A DNA stretch of 64,000 bases, from the NCBI GenBank assembly GCA_963777095.1, contig CAVZOY010000006.1:930001-994000 (forward strand). The letters are read 5' to 3'. The notes under the pieces are model-generated. The model did no database searches. It saw only the letters and a program-made list of their open reading frames with translations, and was not told where the DNA came from. A program made the translations under genes and the position numbers. Of this stretch, positions 17,945 through 26,078 are shown in pieces (positions within the stretch are counted from its first letter, which is position 1; every line of letters begins with the position of its first letter). This stretch comes from CAVZOY01 sp963777095. GTDB taxonomy: Bacteria; Actinomycetota; Actinomycetes; Mycobacteriales; Geodermatophilaceae.

Positions 17945-19233
17945 CCGGAGTGGATTCGTGGACGTTATCCCGCCGAATCCACTCCGCGTACAGCAGAGCG
18001 GTCGCCAGGTACAGCACGCCCACGCCCACCACGGCCGGCCGGGAGACCCCGGAGGCGGGCAGGACCGCGGCGCCCACCAGCAGTGCCACGACGAAGGCGA
18101 CGTTGAACACGGTGTCGTAGACGGAGAAGACGCGGCCGCGGTGGCCGTCGTCGGTGCACTCCTGCAGCGTGGTGTCGACGCAGATCTTCACGGCCTGGCC
18201 GATGAAGCCGATCAGCAGCGCGCCGACGACCACGGCCGGGGGCGTGAACACCAGGCCGACGGTCAGCTGGGCCGCGCCGGCACCGGCCAGCAGGCCGGTC
18301 ACCCATCGCGGTTTGCCGGTGCGCCGCACCACCGGAGGCGTGACCGCCGCGGCGAGCAGCGTGCCCGTCGCTCCCGCCGCCAGGACGACGCCGAGTCCGA
18401 GCAGGCCGACCGCGAAGGCGCTGCCGTCGACGAAGGTGTTCCGGTACAGCAGCAGCGTCATCAGGGTCAGCAGGCCGTAGCAGAGCCGGTGCAGTCCGAT
18501 CGCGGTCAGCGCCGCGGCCGTCCGGGGCTGCGCCCAGGCGTGCCGGGCGCCCGACGCCATGCCGACCGCGACCCCGCGCACCGAGAGCCGTGCCGAGCGG
18601 GCGGTCGAGTCCGGGCCCAGGTACGGGCGGGAGAAGCCGGCGACGACGGCCGCGGCCGCCAGGTAGGGCAGCGCCGCGGCCAGCGTGACGGCGGCGTACG
18701 CGCCGTCGCCGGCGCCGGTCAGCTGCAGCAGCCCCAGGCCCGCACCGCCGCCGACGACGGTGACGACGGCGCCGGCCGTGGTCGACAGCGCGTTGGCCGA
18801 CACCAGCGCCGGCTGCTCGACGGTGTGCGGCAGTGCCGCCGACAGGGCGGCGAGCACGAAGCGGTTGACCGAGAAGACGGCCAGTCCGGCAAGGTAGAAC
18901 GCCCAGCCCTGGACGGCGCCGAGCGTGAGGGCGGCCACGCACGGCGACCAGGAGCGCCCGGACGACGGTGGCGCGCAGCAGGACCTGCCGCCTGCTCCAC
19001 CGGTCCAGCCACACTCCCGCGAACGGCCCGACGAGCGAGTACGGCAGCAGCAGGACCGCGAAGCCGGCGGCGACGTCGATCGGTTCCGCCGCCCGCTGGG
19101 GGTTGAACAGCACCGTGCCGGCGAGCGCGGCCTGGAAGACGCCGTCGCCGAACTGGGAGAGCAGCCGGGTGAGCAGCAGGCGGCGGAAGTCGCCCCGCGC
19201 CAGCAGCGCTCGGATGGTGGTCTCCTCCGGCAC
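17934..19233 (-). CDS. MFS transporter (frameshifted near 18942)
   Basis: A major facilitator, about 432 residues and 12 predicted membrane helices. N-terminal segment: RALLARGDFRRLLLTRLLSQ, then FAVLLLPYSLVGPFAGVWLD and the loop 2-3 signature region RWSRRQVLLRATVVRALL. The frame then shifts at 18938-18946 (one extra C in a GTGCGTGG string) to AALTLGAVQGWAFYLAGLAV and continues to the stop. The substrate is unknown. GTG 19233 is preceded by TAGGCT with a 7-base gap. The pairing with divergent yqgE matches the mycobacterial Rv0037c-Rv0038 pair from memory. Confidence 0.83.
17947..17985. repeat. 39-bp palindromic repeat, copy 2 (MFS 3' end)
   Basis: Arms GGAGTGGATTCG (17947-17958) and CGAATCCACTCC (17974-17985) pair perfectly. 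It begins 2 bases after the DUF559 stop and encodes the last residues of the MFS protein on the other strand. It is related to copy 1 at 16913. Confidence 0.8.
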
Positions 19234-19240
19234 CCGGGTC

Positions 19241-19246
19241 AGCCTA
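19241..19246 (-). promoter_or_regulatory. -10 element, leaderless MFS promoter
   Basis: TAGGCT on the minus strand, 7 bases before GTG 19233. The same TAGGCTGACCCG string precedes the lipoprotein gene at 21004 with identical spacing. Confidence 0.55.
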
Positions 19247-19358
19247 CGGGCACCGACGGTGCCCGAGATGGCCTCCGACCTGGGACTCCGTCCGCGGTCC
19301 GTGCGGGCGCGGCGTTCGACCCGCCAGGCCGCCATCGACTGGGGCACACTGGTCGCCG

Positions 19359-20021
19359 ATGACTCCGGTGCCCGCGTCGCCCGATCCCGAGTCCGGACCG
19401 CCTGCTCGGCCCGCGACCGGGCGTCGTCGTCCCCTGCGGGTGCCGGTGCTCTCCGTGGGCTGCCTCGACGACGTGTGCACGGGCAGCCTGCTGGTCGCCC
19501 TACCGTCGCTCTCCGATCCCACCTTCGCCGGCACCGTCGTCTACGTCCTCGACCACTCCGACACCGGCACGCTCGGCGTCGTCCTCGGACGGCCGAGCGC
19601 GGTGGAGATCCGTGACGTGCTGCCCGGCTGGTGCGACCTGGCCGTCGAGCCCGGGGTGTTCCACGTGGGCGGGCCCTGCGAGACCGACACCGCGCTGTGC
19701 CTGGCCATCTCCGACGACGCGGTCCCGGCCGACGGCCTGCGGCGGGTCGCCGGGCCGGTGCACCTGGTCGATCTCGACGCCGAGCCCGCGCAGCTCGCCG
19801 ACCGGCTGACCGGGCTGCGGGTGTTCGCCGGCTACGCGGGCTGGTCGCCCGGCCAGCTCGCGAGCGAGATCGCGGAGGGTGCGTGGGCCTGCGTGCCCGG
19901 GCGACCGGAGGACGTGCTGAGCCCCGCCGCGGGCCCGGAGCTGTGGCGCGGGGTGATGGGCAGGCAGCGCGGGCGGCTGGCTGTTCTGTCCACCGCCCCC
20001 GCCGACCCGTCCGCGAACTGA
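19359..20021 (+). CDS. YqgE/AlgH family protein (DUF179)
   Basis: A 220-residue conserved protein of unknown biochemical function. Family hallmarks: GSLLVALPSLSDPTFAGTVV at about residue 45, then VLDHSDTGTLGVVLGRPS, FHVGGPCETDTALCL, and VFAGYAGWSPGQLASEIAEG near the end. The ATG at 19359 is preceded by CACACT with an 8-base gap and no clear ribosome binding site. It is divergent from the MFS gene, and a hairpin terminator follows. Confidence 0.88.
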   Translation: MTPVPASPDPESGPPARPATGRRRPLRVPVLSVGCLDDVCTGSLLVALPSLSDPTFAGTVVYVLDHSDTGTLGVVLGRPSAVEIRDVLPGWCDLAVEPGVFHVGGPCETDTALCLAISDDAVPADGLRRVAGPVHLVDLDAEPAQLADRLTGLRVFAGYAGWSPGQLASEIAEGAWACVPGRPEDVLSPAAGPELWRGVMGRQRGRLAVLSTAPADPSAN

Positions 20022-20112
20022 GGTCCGGCCCCCCTGGTTCCGCCCGTCCCACGTGCCGCACACGTGCGCGCGCGACGAGACGTGCGGCCCCGGATCTGGT
20101 AGGAAGAGTGCG

Positions 20113-20147
20113 GGAGGGGGCGGTCTGGGGAAGAGGCCGCCCCCTCC
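20113..20147. terminator. Hairpin terminator between yqgE and the lipoprotein gene
   Basis: Perfect 11-bp arms GGAGGGGGCGG (20113-20123) and CCGCCCCCTCC (20137-20147) with a 13-base loop, in a 212-bp convergent intergenic gap. Probably bidirectional. Confidence 0.7.
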
Positions 20148-20233
20148 TGCTACGTCCAGGGTCGGGTCGGCGAGGCCGACGGACCAGCCCCCGGCCGGCG
20201 GACTGACCCCGCCGGGGGAAGCCTTCCGGGGCG

Positions 20234-21004
20234 CTAGAACCCCACCACGCCGGCCAGGTCCGGGTGCTCCGCGACATCGGCGCTCTTGCCCGCAGGCGGC
20301 AGCGTCACCGACGTCGGCCCGTGACCGGCCAGCGTGACGGTCACCTCGAACGCGTGCCCCGGCAGCGGGGTCGCGTACTGAAGCAGCAGGTCGTCGGCCG
20401 CACCGACCGCCACGCTCGCGCCGCCCTCGTCGGCGAACACCGCCGAGAGCCGGCTGTCGATCGAGCGCTGCCCCTGCCACGTCCACTCGCCGTCGCGGTA
20501 CGCGCGCGGGTCGTCCGCCCGCGGCCGGGACAGGTCGAGCACGACGCGCACGAGCACGTCCACGAGGTCGGCGCGGCCCTGTGCGTCGAGCGGCCGACGC
20601 AGGTAGGCGACGTCGCCCGCTGCCTCCTCCAGCGCGTCGGCGAGGTGGGGGACGTCGCCGATCCACAGCGCCTCGGGCGAGAACCAGAGCGCCGCCGTGT
20701 CGTCCGGGCGGTCGTCGCCATAGCTCGTCACGAGCTCGGCGCGGCCCTTCGACCGGCGGAAGTCGACCTCACCGGTCAGCGTGAGCACCACGTCGGGTCC
20801 GTAGGGGGCGGTGACCACGAAGTCGGCCCCGCCGCGCTGGTAGTTGCGCTGCAGCAGCCGGGACAGCGTCTCGGCCTCGGCCCCGGTGACGGCCGCCCCG
20901 GGCTCGCGCACGGAGCTGTCCGTGCACCCGCCCACCAGCGCCGTCAGCAGGCCACCGACCAGGAGCACGGCTCCCGCGCGGGTCGACCGGCGGCGGGGCG
21001 GCAT
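20234..21004 (-). CDS. LppX/LprAFG-like lipoprotein
   Basis: A 256-residue lipoprotein: a basic n-region, hydrophobic core and lipobox LVGGC (Cys near residue 27), then a beta-rich domain (ADFVVTAPYGPDVVLTLTGE; WIGDVPHLADALEEAAGDVA) resembling LppX_LprAFG lipid-carrier lipoproteins. In mycobacteria these carry lipids to the outer layers; that role is only inferred here. ATG 21004 follows TAGGCT with a 7-base gap, suggesting leaderless expression. It is convergent with yqgE, with a shared terminator between them. Confidence 0.68.
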   Translation of the reverse strand: MPPRRRSTRAGAVLLVGGLLTALVGGCTDSSVREPGAAVTGAEAETLSRLLQRNYQRGGADFVVTAPYGPDVVLTLTGEVDFRRSKGRAELVTSYGDDRPDDTAALWFSPEALWIGDVPHLADALEEAAGDVAYLRRPLDAQGRADLVDVLVRVVLDLSRPRADDPRAYRDGEWTWQGQRSIDSRLSAVFADEGGASVAVGAADDLLLQYATPLPGHAFEVTVTLAGHGPTSVTLPPAGKSADVAEHPDLAGVVGF

Positions 21005-21011
21005 ACGGGTC

Positions 21012-21017
21012 AGCCTA
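21012..21017 (-). promoter_or_regulatory. -10 element, leaderless lipoprotein promoter
   Basis: TAGGCT on the minus strand, 7 bases before ATG 21004. Confidence 0.55.
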
Positions 21018-21071
21018 TGCAGCGGGCCCGCGTCCTCCGGGGAGGACGCGGGCCCGGCGAGGTGAGCGCGA

Positions 21072-22151
21072 TCAGCGCTCGATGTCGCCCCGGATGAACG
21101 CCTCGACGGCGTCCCGGGCCTCGCTGTCGTCGTACTGCACCGGCGGGCTCTTCATGAAGTACGAGGACGCCGACAGGATCGGGCCGCCGATCCCCCGGTC
21201 GAGCGCGATCTTCGCGGCGCGGACGGCGTCGATGATGATGCCGGCCGAGTTCGGGGAGTCCCAGACCTCGAGCTTGTACTCCAGGTTCAGCGGCACGTCG
21301 CCGAACGCGCGACCCTCGAGCCGGACGTAGGCCCACTTGCGGTCCGAGAGCCACGGCACGTGGTCCGACGGGCCGATGTGCACGTTGCCGGCGCCCATGT
21401 CGCGGTCGACCTGGCTGGTCACCGACTGGGTCTTGGAGATCTTCTTGGACTCCAGGCGCTCGCGCTCGAGCATGTTCTTGAAGTCCATGTTGCCGCCGAC
21501 GTTGAGCTGCATGGTCCGGTCGAGCTGCACGCCGCGGTCCTCGAACAGCTTGGCCAGCACCCGGTGGGTGATGGTCGCGCCGACCTGGCTCTTGATGTCG
21601 TCGCCGACGATCGGCACACCGGCCGCGGTGAACTTGTCCGCCCACGACTTGGTGCCGGCGATGAACACCGGGAGCGCGTTCACGAACGCGACGCCCGCGT
21701 CGATCGCGCACTGCGCGTAGAACTCGGCGGCCTGCTGCGATCCGACCGGCAGGTAGCAGACGAGGACGTCGGCGCCGGACTCACGCAGCGCGGCGACGAC
21801 GTCGACCGGCTCGTCGTCGGACTCCTCGATCATCTCCCGGTAGTACTTGCCGAGACCGTCGAGAGTGGTGCCCCGCTGCACGGTCACGCCGAGCGGCGGA
21901 ACGTCGGCGATCTTGATGGTGTTGTTCTCGCTGGCGACGACGGCCTCGGACAGGTCGCGGCCGACCTTCTTGGCGTCCACGTCGAAGGCGGCGACGAACT
22001 CCACGTCGGAGACGTGGTACTCGCCGAAGCGGACGTGCATCAGCCCCGGCACCGACGCGCTCGCGTCGGCGTCCTTGTAGTACTCCACACCCTGCACCAG
22101 CGATGCGGCGCAGTTGCCGACGCCGACGATGGCGACCTTGACCGATCCCAT
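21072..22151 (-). CDS. ino1: Inositol-3-phosphate synthase
   Basis: Converts glucose-6-phosphate to 1L-myo-inositol-1-phosphate with an internal NAD cycle. It feeds phosphatidylinositol and mycothiol synthesis. The 359-residue protein begins VKVAIVGVGNCAASLVQG (NAD-binding), has VGDDIKSQVGATITHRVLA and the LNVGGNMDFKNMLERERLES signature. ATG 22151 is preceded by GAAGGAGAG. A PadR regulator gene lies immediately upstream on the same strand, as next to mycobacterial ino1. Confidence 0.95.
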   Translation of the reverse strand: MGSVKVAIVGVGNCAASLVQGVEYYKDADASASVPGLMHVRFGEYHVSDVEFVAAFDVDAKKVGRDLSEAVVASENNTIKIADVPPLGVTVQRGTTLDGLGKYYREMIEESDDEPVDVVAALRESGADVLVCYLPVGSQQAAEFYAQCAIDAGVAFVNALPVFIAGTKSWADKFTAAGVPIVGDDIKSQVGATITHRVLAKLFEDRGVQLDRTMQLNVGGNMDFKNMLERERLESKKISKTQSVTSQVDRDMGAGNVHIGPSDHVPWLSDRKWAYVRLEGRAFGDVPLNLEYKLEVWDSPNSAGIIIDAVRAAKIALDRGIGGPILSASSYFMKSPPVQYDDSEARDAVEAFIRGDIER

Positions 22152-22215
22152 GACTCTCCTTCTGTACGGACCGCGAGCGGTCTTCTCTCGGACCGCGGAC
22201 GGTCCTGCGTTCCTG

Positions 22216-22237
22216 CGCGACCGGGTGTCCGGTCGCG
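22216..22237 (-). terminator. Hairpin after the padR gene
   Basis: CGCGACCGG (22216-22224) and CCGGTCGCG (22229-22237) form a perfect 9-bp stem with a GTGT loop, directly after the PadR stop at 22243 and ahead of ino1. Confidence 0.55.
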
Positions 22238-22242
22238 GTGGT

Positions 22243-22860
22243 TCAGTCCGGGTCGGTGTGCGCCCGGTGGTCGGTGTCGTCCCCCGACGGCGCATCGACT
22301 GCGGGGCCGGCGCCGCGCCGCTCGGAGTCGATCAACTCCGACAGCCAGCGGACCTCGCGGTCGACCGACTCGAGCCCGTGCCGCTGCAGCTCGAGCGTGT
22401 AGCGGTCGAGCCGCTCGCGCGTCCGGGCCATCGACGTGCGCAGGCCCTCCCGCTGCCGCTCGACCGTGCGCCGGCGCCCCTCGAGGATGCGCAGCCGCAC
22501 GTCGGCGGCGGTGTCCCGGAAGAACGCCAGCCGGATGCCGAAGAGACCTTCGTCGTCGTAGGCCTCGGGGCCGGTCTGGCTCACCAGCTCGTGGAAGCGC
22601 TCCTTGCCCTCGGCGGTGATCGTGTAGACGACCTTGCCCCGCCGGCCGGTCAGCGCGGGGGCGTCGGCCGGCAGCAGTTCACCCCGCCCGGGCTCGTCGG
22701 TGGTGACCAGCCCGGCTGCCTGCATCCGCCGGAGCGCCGGGTAGAGCGAGCCGTACGAGATGCTCCGGAGGCCGCCGAGCAGTTGCGCCAGCTGCTTGCG
22801 CAGCTCGTAGCCGTGCATGGAGGACTGCTGCAGCAGGCCGAGGATGGCGAACTCGAGCAC
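22243..22860 (-). CDS. PadR family transcriptional regulator
   Basis: A 205-residue regulator. Residues 1-90 form the PadR winged helix (FAILGLLQQSSMHGYELRKQ; ISYGSLYPALRRMQAAGLVT; GKVVYTITAEGKERFHELV). The C-terminal half is helical and charged (a dimerisation arm), with an acidic tail. GTG 22860 is preceded by GGAGGGGGG. A perfect 10-bp inverted repeat of PadR type lies just upstream, so autoregulation is likely, possibly extending to ino1 or the divergent zinc-ribbon gene. Confidence 0.9.
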   Translation of the reverse strand: MLEFAILGLLQQSSMHGYELRKQLAQLLGGLRSISYGSLYPALRRMQAAGLVTTDEPGRGELLPADAPALTGRRGKVVYTITAEGKERFHELVSQTGPEAYDDEGLFGIRLAFFRDTAADVRLRILEGRRRTVERQREGLRTSMARTRERLDRYTLELQRHGLESVDREVRWLSELIDSERRGAGPAVDAPSGDDTDHRAHTDPD

Positions 22861-22891
22861 CCGCGACCCCCCTCCGCCATGCGTCCTGCCC

Positions 22892-22914
22892 CGATGTATC
22901 GCAACGATACATCG
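22892..22914. promoter_or_regulatory. PadR operator palindrome
   Basis: CGATGTATCG (22892-22901), CAA, CGATACATCG (22905-22914): a perfect 10-bp inverted repeat containing the ATGT...ACAT half-sites known for PadR proteins, 32 bp upstream of the padR GTG. Confidence 0.8.
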
Positions 22915-23031
22915 ACCAGGGAAACGGAGGGTGTCCGGACGGAGTGCGCGCCCTGGGCGCGGACGCGGTGGCGCCCCTCCCCGAGTGGGTGTCGTGGTCG
23001 CTGACACACGGCGACGGGAGGTCCGACTGCG

Positions 23032-23037
23032 TACCCT
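23032..23037 (+). promoter_or_regulatory. -10 element, leaderless DUF5318 promoter
   Basis: TACCCT, 6 bases before GTG 23044. Confidence 0.6.
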
Positions 23038-23043
23038 CGTCCC

Positions 23044-23457
23044 GTGCCCGGACGCCGATCCGTCGTCGACTACTCGCTGCAGCGGCGAGCGGTCCTGGCC
23101 GACGTCTACTCCGGGCGCGCCGGGCTGTTCGAGGTCTGCGACGCCAGTCCCTACCTCTCCCGAGCGGCCAAATACCACGGCGAACCGTCCGACGTGAGCT
23201 GCCCGGTCTGCCGCAAGGAGCGGTTGACGCTGGTCAACTACGTGTACGGGGAGCACCTCGGGCCGACGTCCGGACAGGCGAAGACCGAGGTCGAGCTCGC
23301 CCGGATGGACGCCGCCCAGGAGGAGTTCACCGTCTACACCGTCGAGGTCTGCCGCAGCTGCGGCTGGAACCACCTCGACTTCTCGTACGTCCTGGGACAG
23401 GAGCCCGCACCGGGCCGCCAGCCCCGGAGGAGTCGTCGCCGCGCTGCCACGGAGTAG
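23044..23457 (+). CDS. DUF5318-like zinc-ribbon protein
   Basis: A 137-residue conserved actinobacterial protein, function unknown. It has a two-knuckle zinc ribbon: CPVC at about residue 56 and CRSCGWNH near residue 105, separated by a hydrophobic/acidic stretch. The N-terminus VVDYSLQRRAVLADVYSGRA is typical of the family found next to ponA. The tail is Arg-rich. The start is GTG 23044 with a TACCCT box 6 bases upstream. Confidence 0.75.
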   Translation: MPGRRSVVDYSLQRRAVLADVYSGRAGLFEVCDASPYLSRAAKYHGEPSDVSCPVCRKERLTLVNYVYGEHLGPTSGQAKTEVELARMDAAQEEFTVYTVEVCRSCGWNHLDFSYVLGQEPAPGRQPRRSRRRAATE

Positions 23458-23599
23458 CACCAGCGGCGCCCGCCCCGCCCCACGAGCCCCATGCGTGCGG
23501 CGACCGGGCGGGTGCTGCCGCACCAGGACGAACTGATACGTCACGCTGCGACCTGCGTCGGTCGCCGATGCACCATGGACCAGAGAGGGACACGAGCGC

Positions 23600-26056
23600 G
23601 TGCCATCCCACGACGAGACCTCGCCCGTCGCGCCGCCCGGCGGATCGGTGCGCCGTCCGCCGCTGAGCCGCACCCGCAGCACCGGCGGTGGCGGCGGTGC
23701 CCGCCGGCCGGCGCCCAACGGTCGCGCCCGCACCACCGCAGCGCGCGACGGCGGCCGCCCGGCCCGCCCGGCCTCCGGGAGCGGACGCGGTCCCGGCGGT
23801 GGCGGTCGCCCACCGGGCGGCGGGAGCCGGGGCGCCGGCAACAGCGGCACGGGCGACGGACGACCTCGCGGCAAGGCCGCGCGCAGCAAGAAGCAGCGGC
23901 GTCGTCGCCGGCTGAAGATCGCCGCCGGGATCCTCTTCGGGATGTTCGTGCTGCTCGGCGTCTTCATCGGCGTCGTGTACGCCAGCACCGAGGTGCCCTC
24001 GCCCGACTCGTTCCAGAACAAGCAGACGACGGTCGTCTACTACCAGGACGGCACGACGGAGATGGCCCGCCTCGGCGAGGAGGACCGCACCAACGTCGCG
24101 CTCGCGGACGTCTCCGAGGCCGCGCGCAACGCCGTGCTGGCCGCCGAGAACCGGAACTTCTACTCCGACCCGGGCATCTCGTTCACCGGCATCGTCCGGG
24201 CCGCGTGGAACAACCTGACCGGCGGCTCGACGCAGGGTGGCTCGACGATCACCCAGCAGTACGTCAAGAACGCCTACCTGACGGCCGACCAGACGCTGTC
24301 CCGCAAGTTCCAGGAGCTGTTCCTGGCGATCAAGCTGGACAACAACTACTCGAAGGACGAGATCCTCGAGAACTACCTGAACACCATCTACTTCGGCCGC
24401 GGTGCGTACGGCATCGAGTCGGCAGCGAACACGTACTTCAACGCGCACGCCTCCGAGCTCACCGCCGAGCAGGGTGCGGTGCTCGCCGTCCTCATCCGGA
24501 GCCCTTCCAACTACGACCCGGAGGAGAACCCCGAGGGCGCGAAGGACCGCTGGGAGCTCGTCCTCGACGGCATGGTCGAGGAGGGCTGGCTGGAAGCGGC
24601 CGAGCGCGACGCCGCGACCTTCCCCGAGGTCCAGAAGCGCTCGGGCTCCGACCTGGGCATCCCCTCGGGTCCGCGGGGCCTCATCGTGCAGCGGGCGCTC
24701 GCCGAGCTGCGCGGCATCGGGTACACCGACCAGCAGCTCGAGGCCGGCGGCCTCAAGATCACCACGACGGTCAACCGCTCCTGGCAGCACTACGCGCAGG
24801 AGGCCGTCAAGGACGTGATGGCCGACGAGGACCGCGAGGTGCTCCGCGAGGCCCTCGTGGCCATCGATCCGAAGACCGGGGCCGTCCGCGCCTACTACGG
24901 CGGAGCGTCCGGCGTGGGCACCGACTACGCCCGCGCCTACCGGCAGCCCGGCTCGTCGATGAAGCCCTACGTGCTGGCGACGGCGCTCGACCAGGGGATC
25001 GGTGTGGAGGCGCGCCGCGACGGCAGCTCGCCGCAGGACTTCCCCGACCGCGAGGCGCCGGTGCGCAACTCGGGCGGCGTCAGCTGCCCGGCGTGCACCC
25101 TCCGCGAGGCCATGACCCAATCGCTGAACACGACCTTCTACGGCCTGGCCTACGAGGTCGGTCCGGATCAGGTCGCCGCCACGGCGCGCGCCGTCGCAGG
25201 CCTGCCGGACACGTGGCAGAGCGGCCTGCTCGCGGGCACGAAGTCGCTCACGAGCTCGCAGAACGGGACGACGGGTTCCTCGATCGGCATCGGGGAGTAC
25301 GAGATGCGCCCGATCGACCAGGCGCACGGCTTCGCCACCTTCGCCAACGGTGGCCAGGAGCGGGACCCGTTCTTCGTCCGCAAGGTCGTCGACGCCTCGG
25401 GCAAGGTGCTGCTCGACCAGAAGACGGACGGCGAGGCGACGGAGGCGGTCACCGAGGAGGTCGCCAACGACGTCACCTACGCGCTGAAGGGCGTGGCCGA
25501 CTACTCGCGCCGCAGCCTGGACGACGGCCGCGAGGTGGCGGCCAAGACCGGTACGCAGGGCCTGGACGACGTCAACAACTCCGATGCCTGGATCGTCGGC
25601 TACACGCCGTCGATCGCGACGTCGGTGTGGATCGGCACGGACGAGCGCGACCCGATCATCAACTCCGAAGGCGGCATCGTCTACGGCTCGGGATTGCCGG
25701 GTGAGATCTGGCAGCAGTTCATGAACAACGCGCTCGAGGGCACGGAGCTGGAGCCGCTGCCGGACTCGCCGCTGATCGAGGGCGACACCGGCGAGGGCGT
25801 CGAGCTGCCCGAGCCGACGACCAGCGCGCCTGCGCCGTCCTCCCAGGTCGCAGCACCGTCGTCCTCGGCCGCCGCTCCGTCGAGCTCGCAGCCGGTGGAG
25901 ACCGAGGTCAGCCAGACGCCGACGTCGCCGTCCCAGACGCCCACCCAGTCGACGACACCGTCCTCGCCGGTCGCCCCCGGAGCCCCCGGAACGGGGAGCG
26001 TCGGTGGCGGAGGTGGCGGCGGCACGCGGGCCCAGACGTCCGCCGGGAGCGACTGA
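23600..26056 (+). CDS. Bifunctional class A penicillin-binding protein (PonA1-like)
   Basis: A transglycosylase/transpeptidase that polymerises and cross-links peptidoglycan outside the membrane. The 818-residue protein has a basic Gly/Arg-rich cytoplasmic N-terminus (1-105), a membrane anchor (GILFGMFVLLGVFIGVVYAS), the GT51 domain (AAENRNFYSDPGIS; GGSTITQQYVKNAYL), then a transpeptidase domain with SSMK (catalytic Ser452), SLN (TQSLNTTFYG) and KTG (AAKTGTQG). The tail is Ser/Pro/Thr-rich and ends in Gly repeats, as in mycobacterial PonA1. GTG 23600 follows GAGAGGGA. Confidence 0.93.
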   Translation: MPSHDETSPVAPPGGSVRRPPLSRTRSTGGGGGARRPAPNGRARTTAARDGGRPARPASGSGRGPGGGGRPPGGGSRGAGNSGTGDGRPRGKAARSKKQRRRRRLKIAAGILFGMFVLLGVFIGVVYASTEVPSPDSFQNKQTTVVYYQDGTTEMARLGEEDRTNVALADVSEAARNAVLAAENRNFYSDPGISFTGIVRAAWNNLTGGSTQGGSTITQQYVKNAYLTADQTLSRKFQELFLAIKLDNNYSKDEILENYLNTIYFGRGAYGIESAANTYFNAHASELTAEQGAVLAVLIRSPSNYDPEENPEGAKDRWELVLDGMVEEGWLEAAERDAATFPEVQKRSGSDLGIPSGPRGLIVQRALAELRGIGYTDQQLEAGGLKITTTVNRSWQHYAQEAVKDVMADEDREVLREALVAIDPKTGAVRAYYGGASGVGTDYARAYRQPGSSMKPYVLATALDQGIGVEARRDGSSPQDFPDREAPVRNSGGVSCPACTLREAMTQSLNTTFYGLAYEVGPDQVAATARAVAGLPDTWQSGLLAGTKSLTSSQNGTTGSSIGIGEYEMRPIDQAHGFATFANGGQERDPFFVRKVVDASGKVLLDQKTDGEATEAVTEEVANDVTYALKGVADYSRRSLDDGREVAAKTGTQGLDDVNNSDAWIVGYTPSIATSVWIGTDERDPIINSEGGIVYGSGLPGEIWQQFMNNALEGTELEPLPDSPLIEGDTGEGVELPEPTTSAPAPSSQVAAPSSSAAAPSSSQPVETEVSQTPTSPSQTPTQSTTPSSPVAPGAPGTGSVGGGGGGGTRAQTSAGSD

Positions 26057-26078
26057 CTCTGCGCGGCAGACTGGAGCG

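Noticed and set aside
19658..19671. Additional parS site in yqgE (GTTCCACGTGGGCG)
   Set aside because: Only the left half-site and centre match; the right half has three mismatches, so it is not palindromic.
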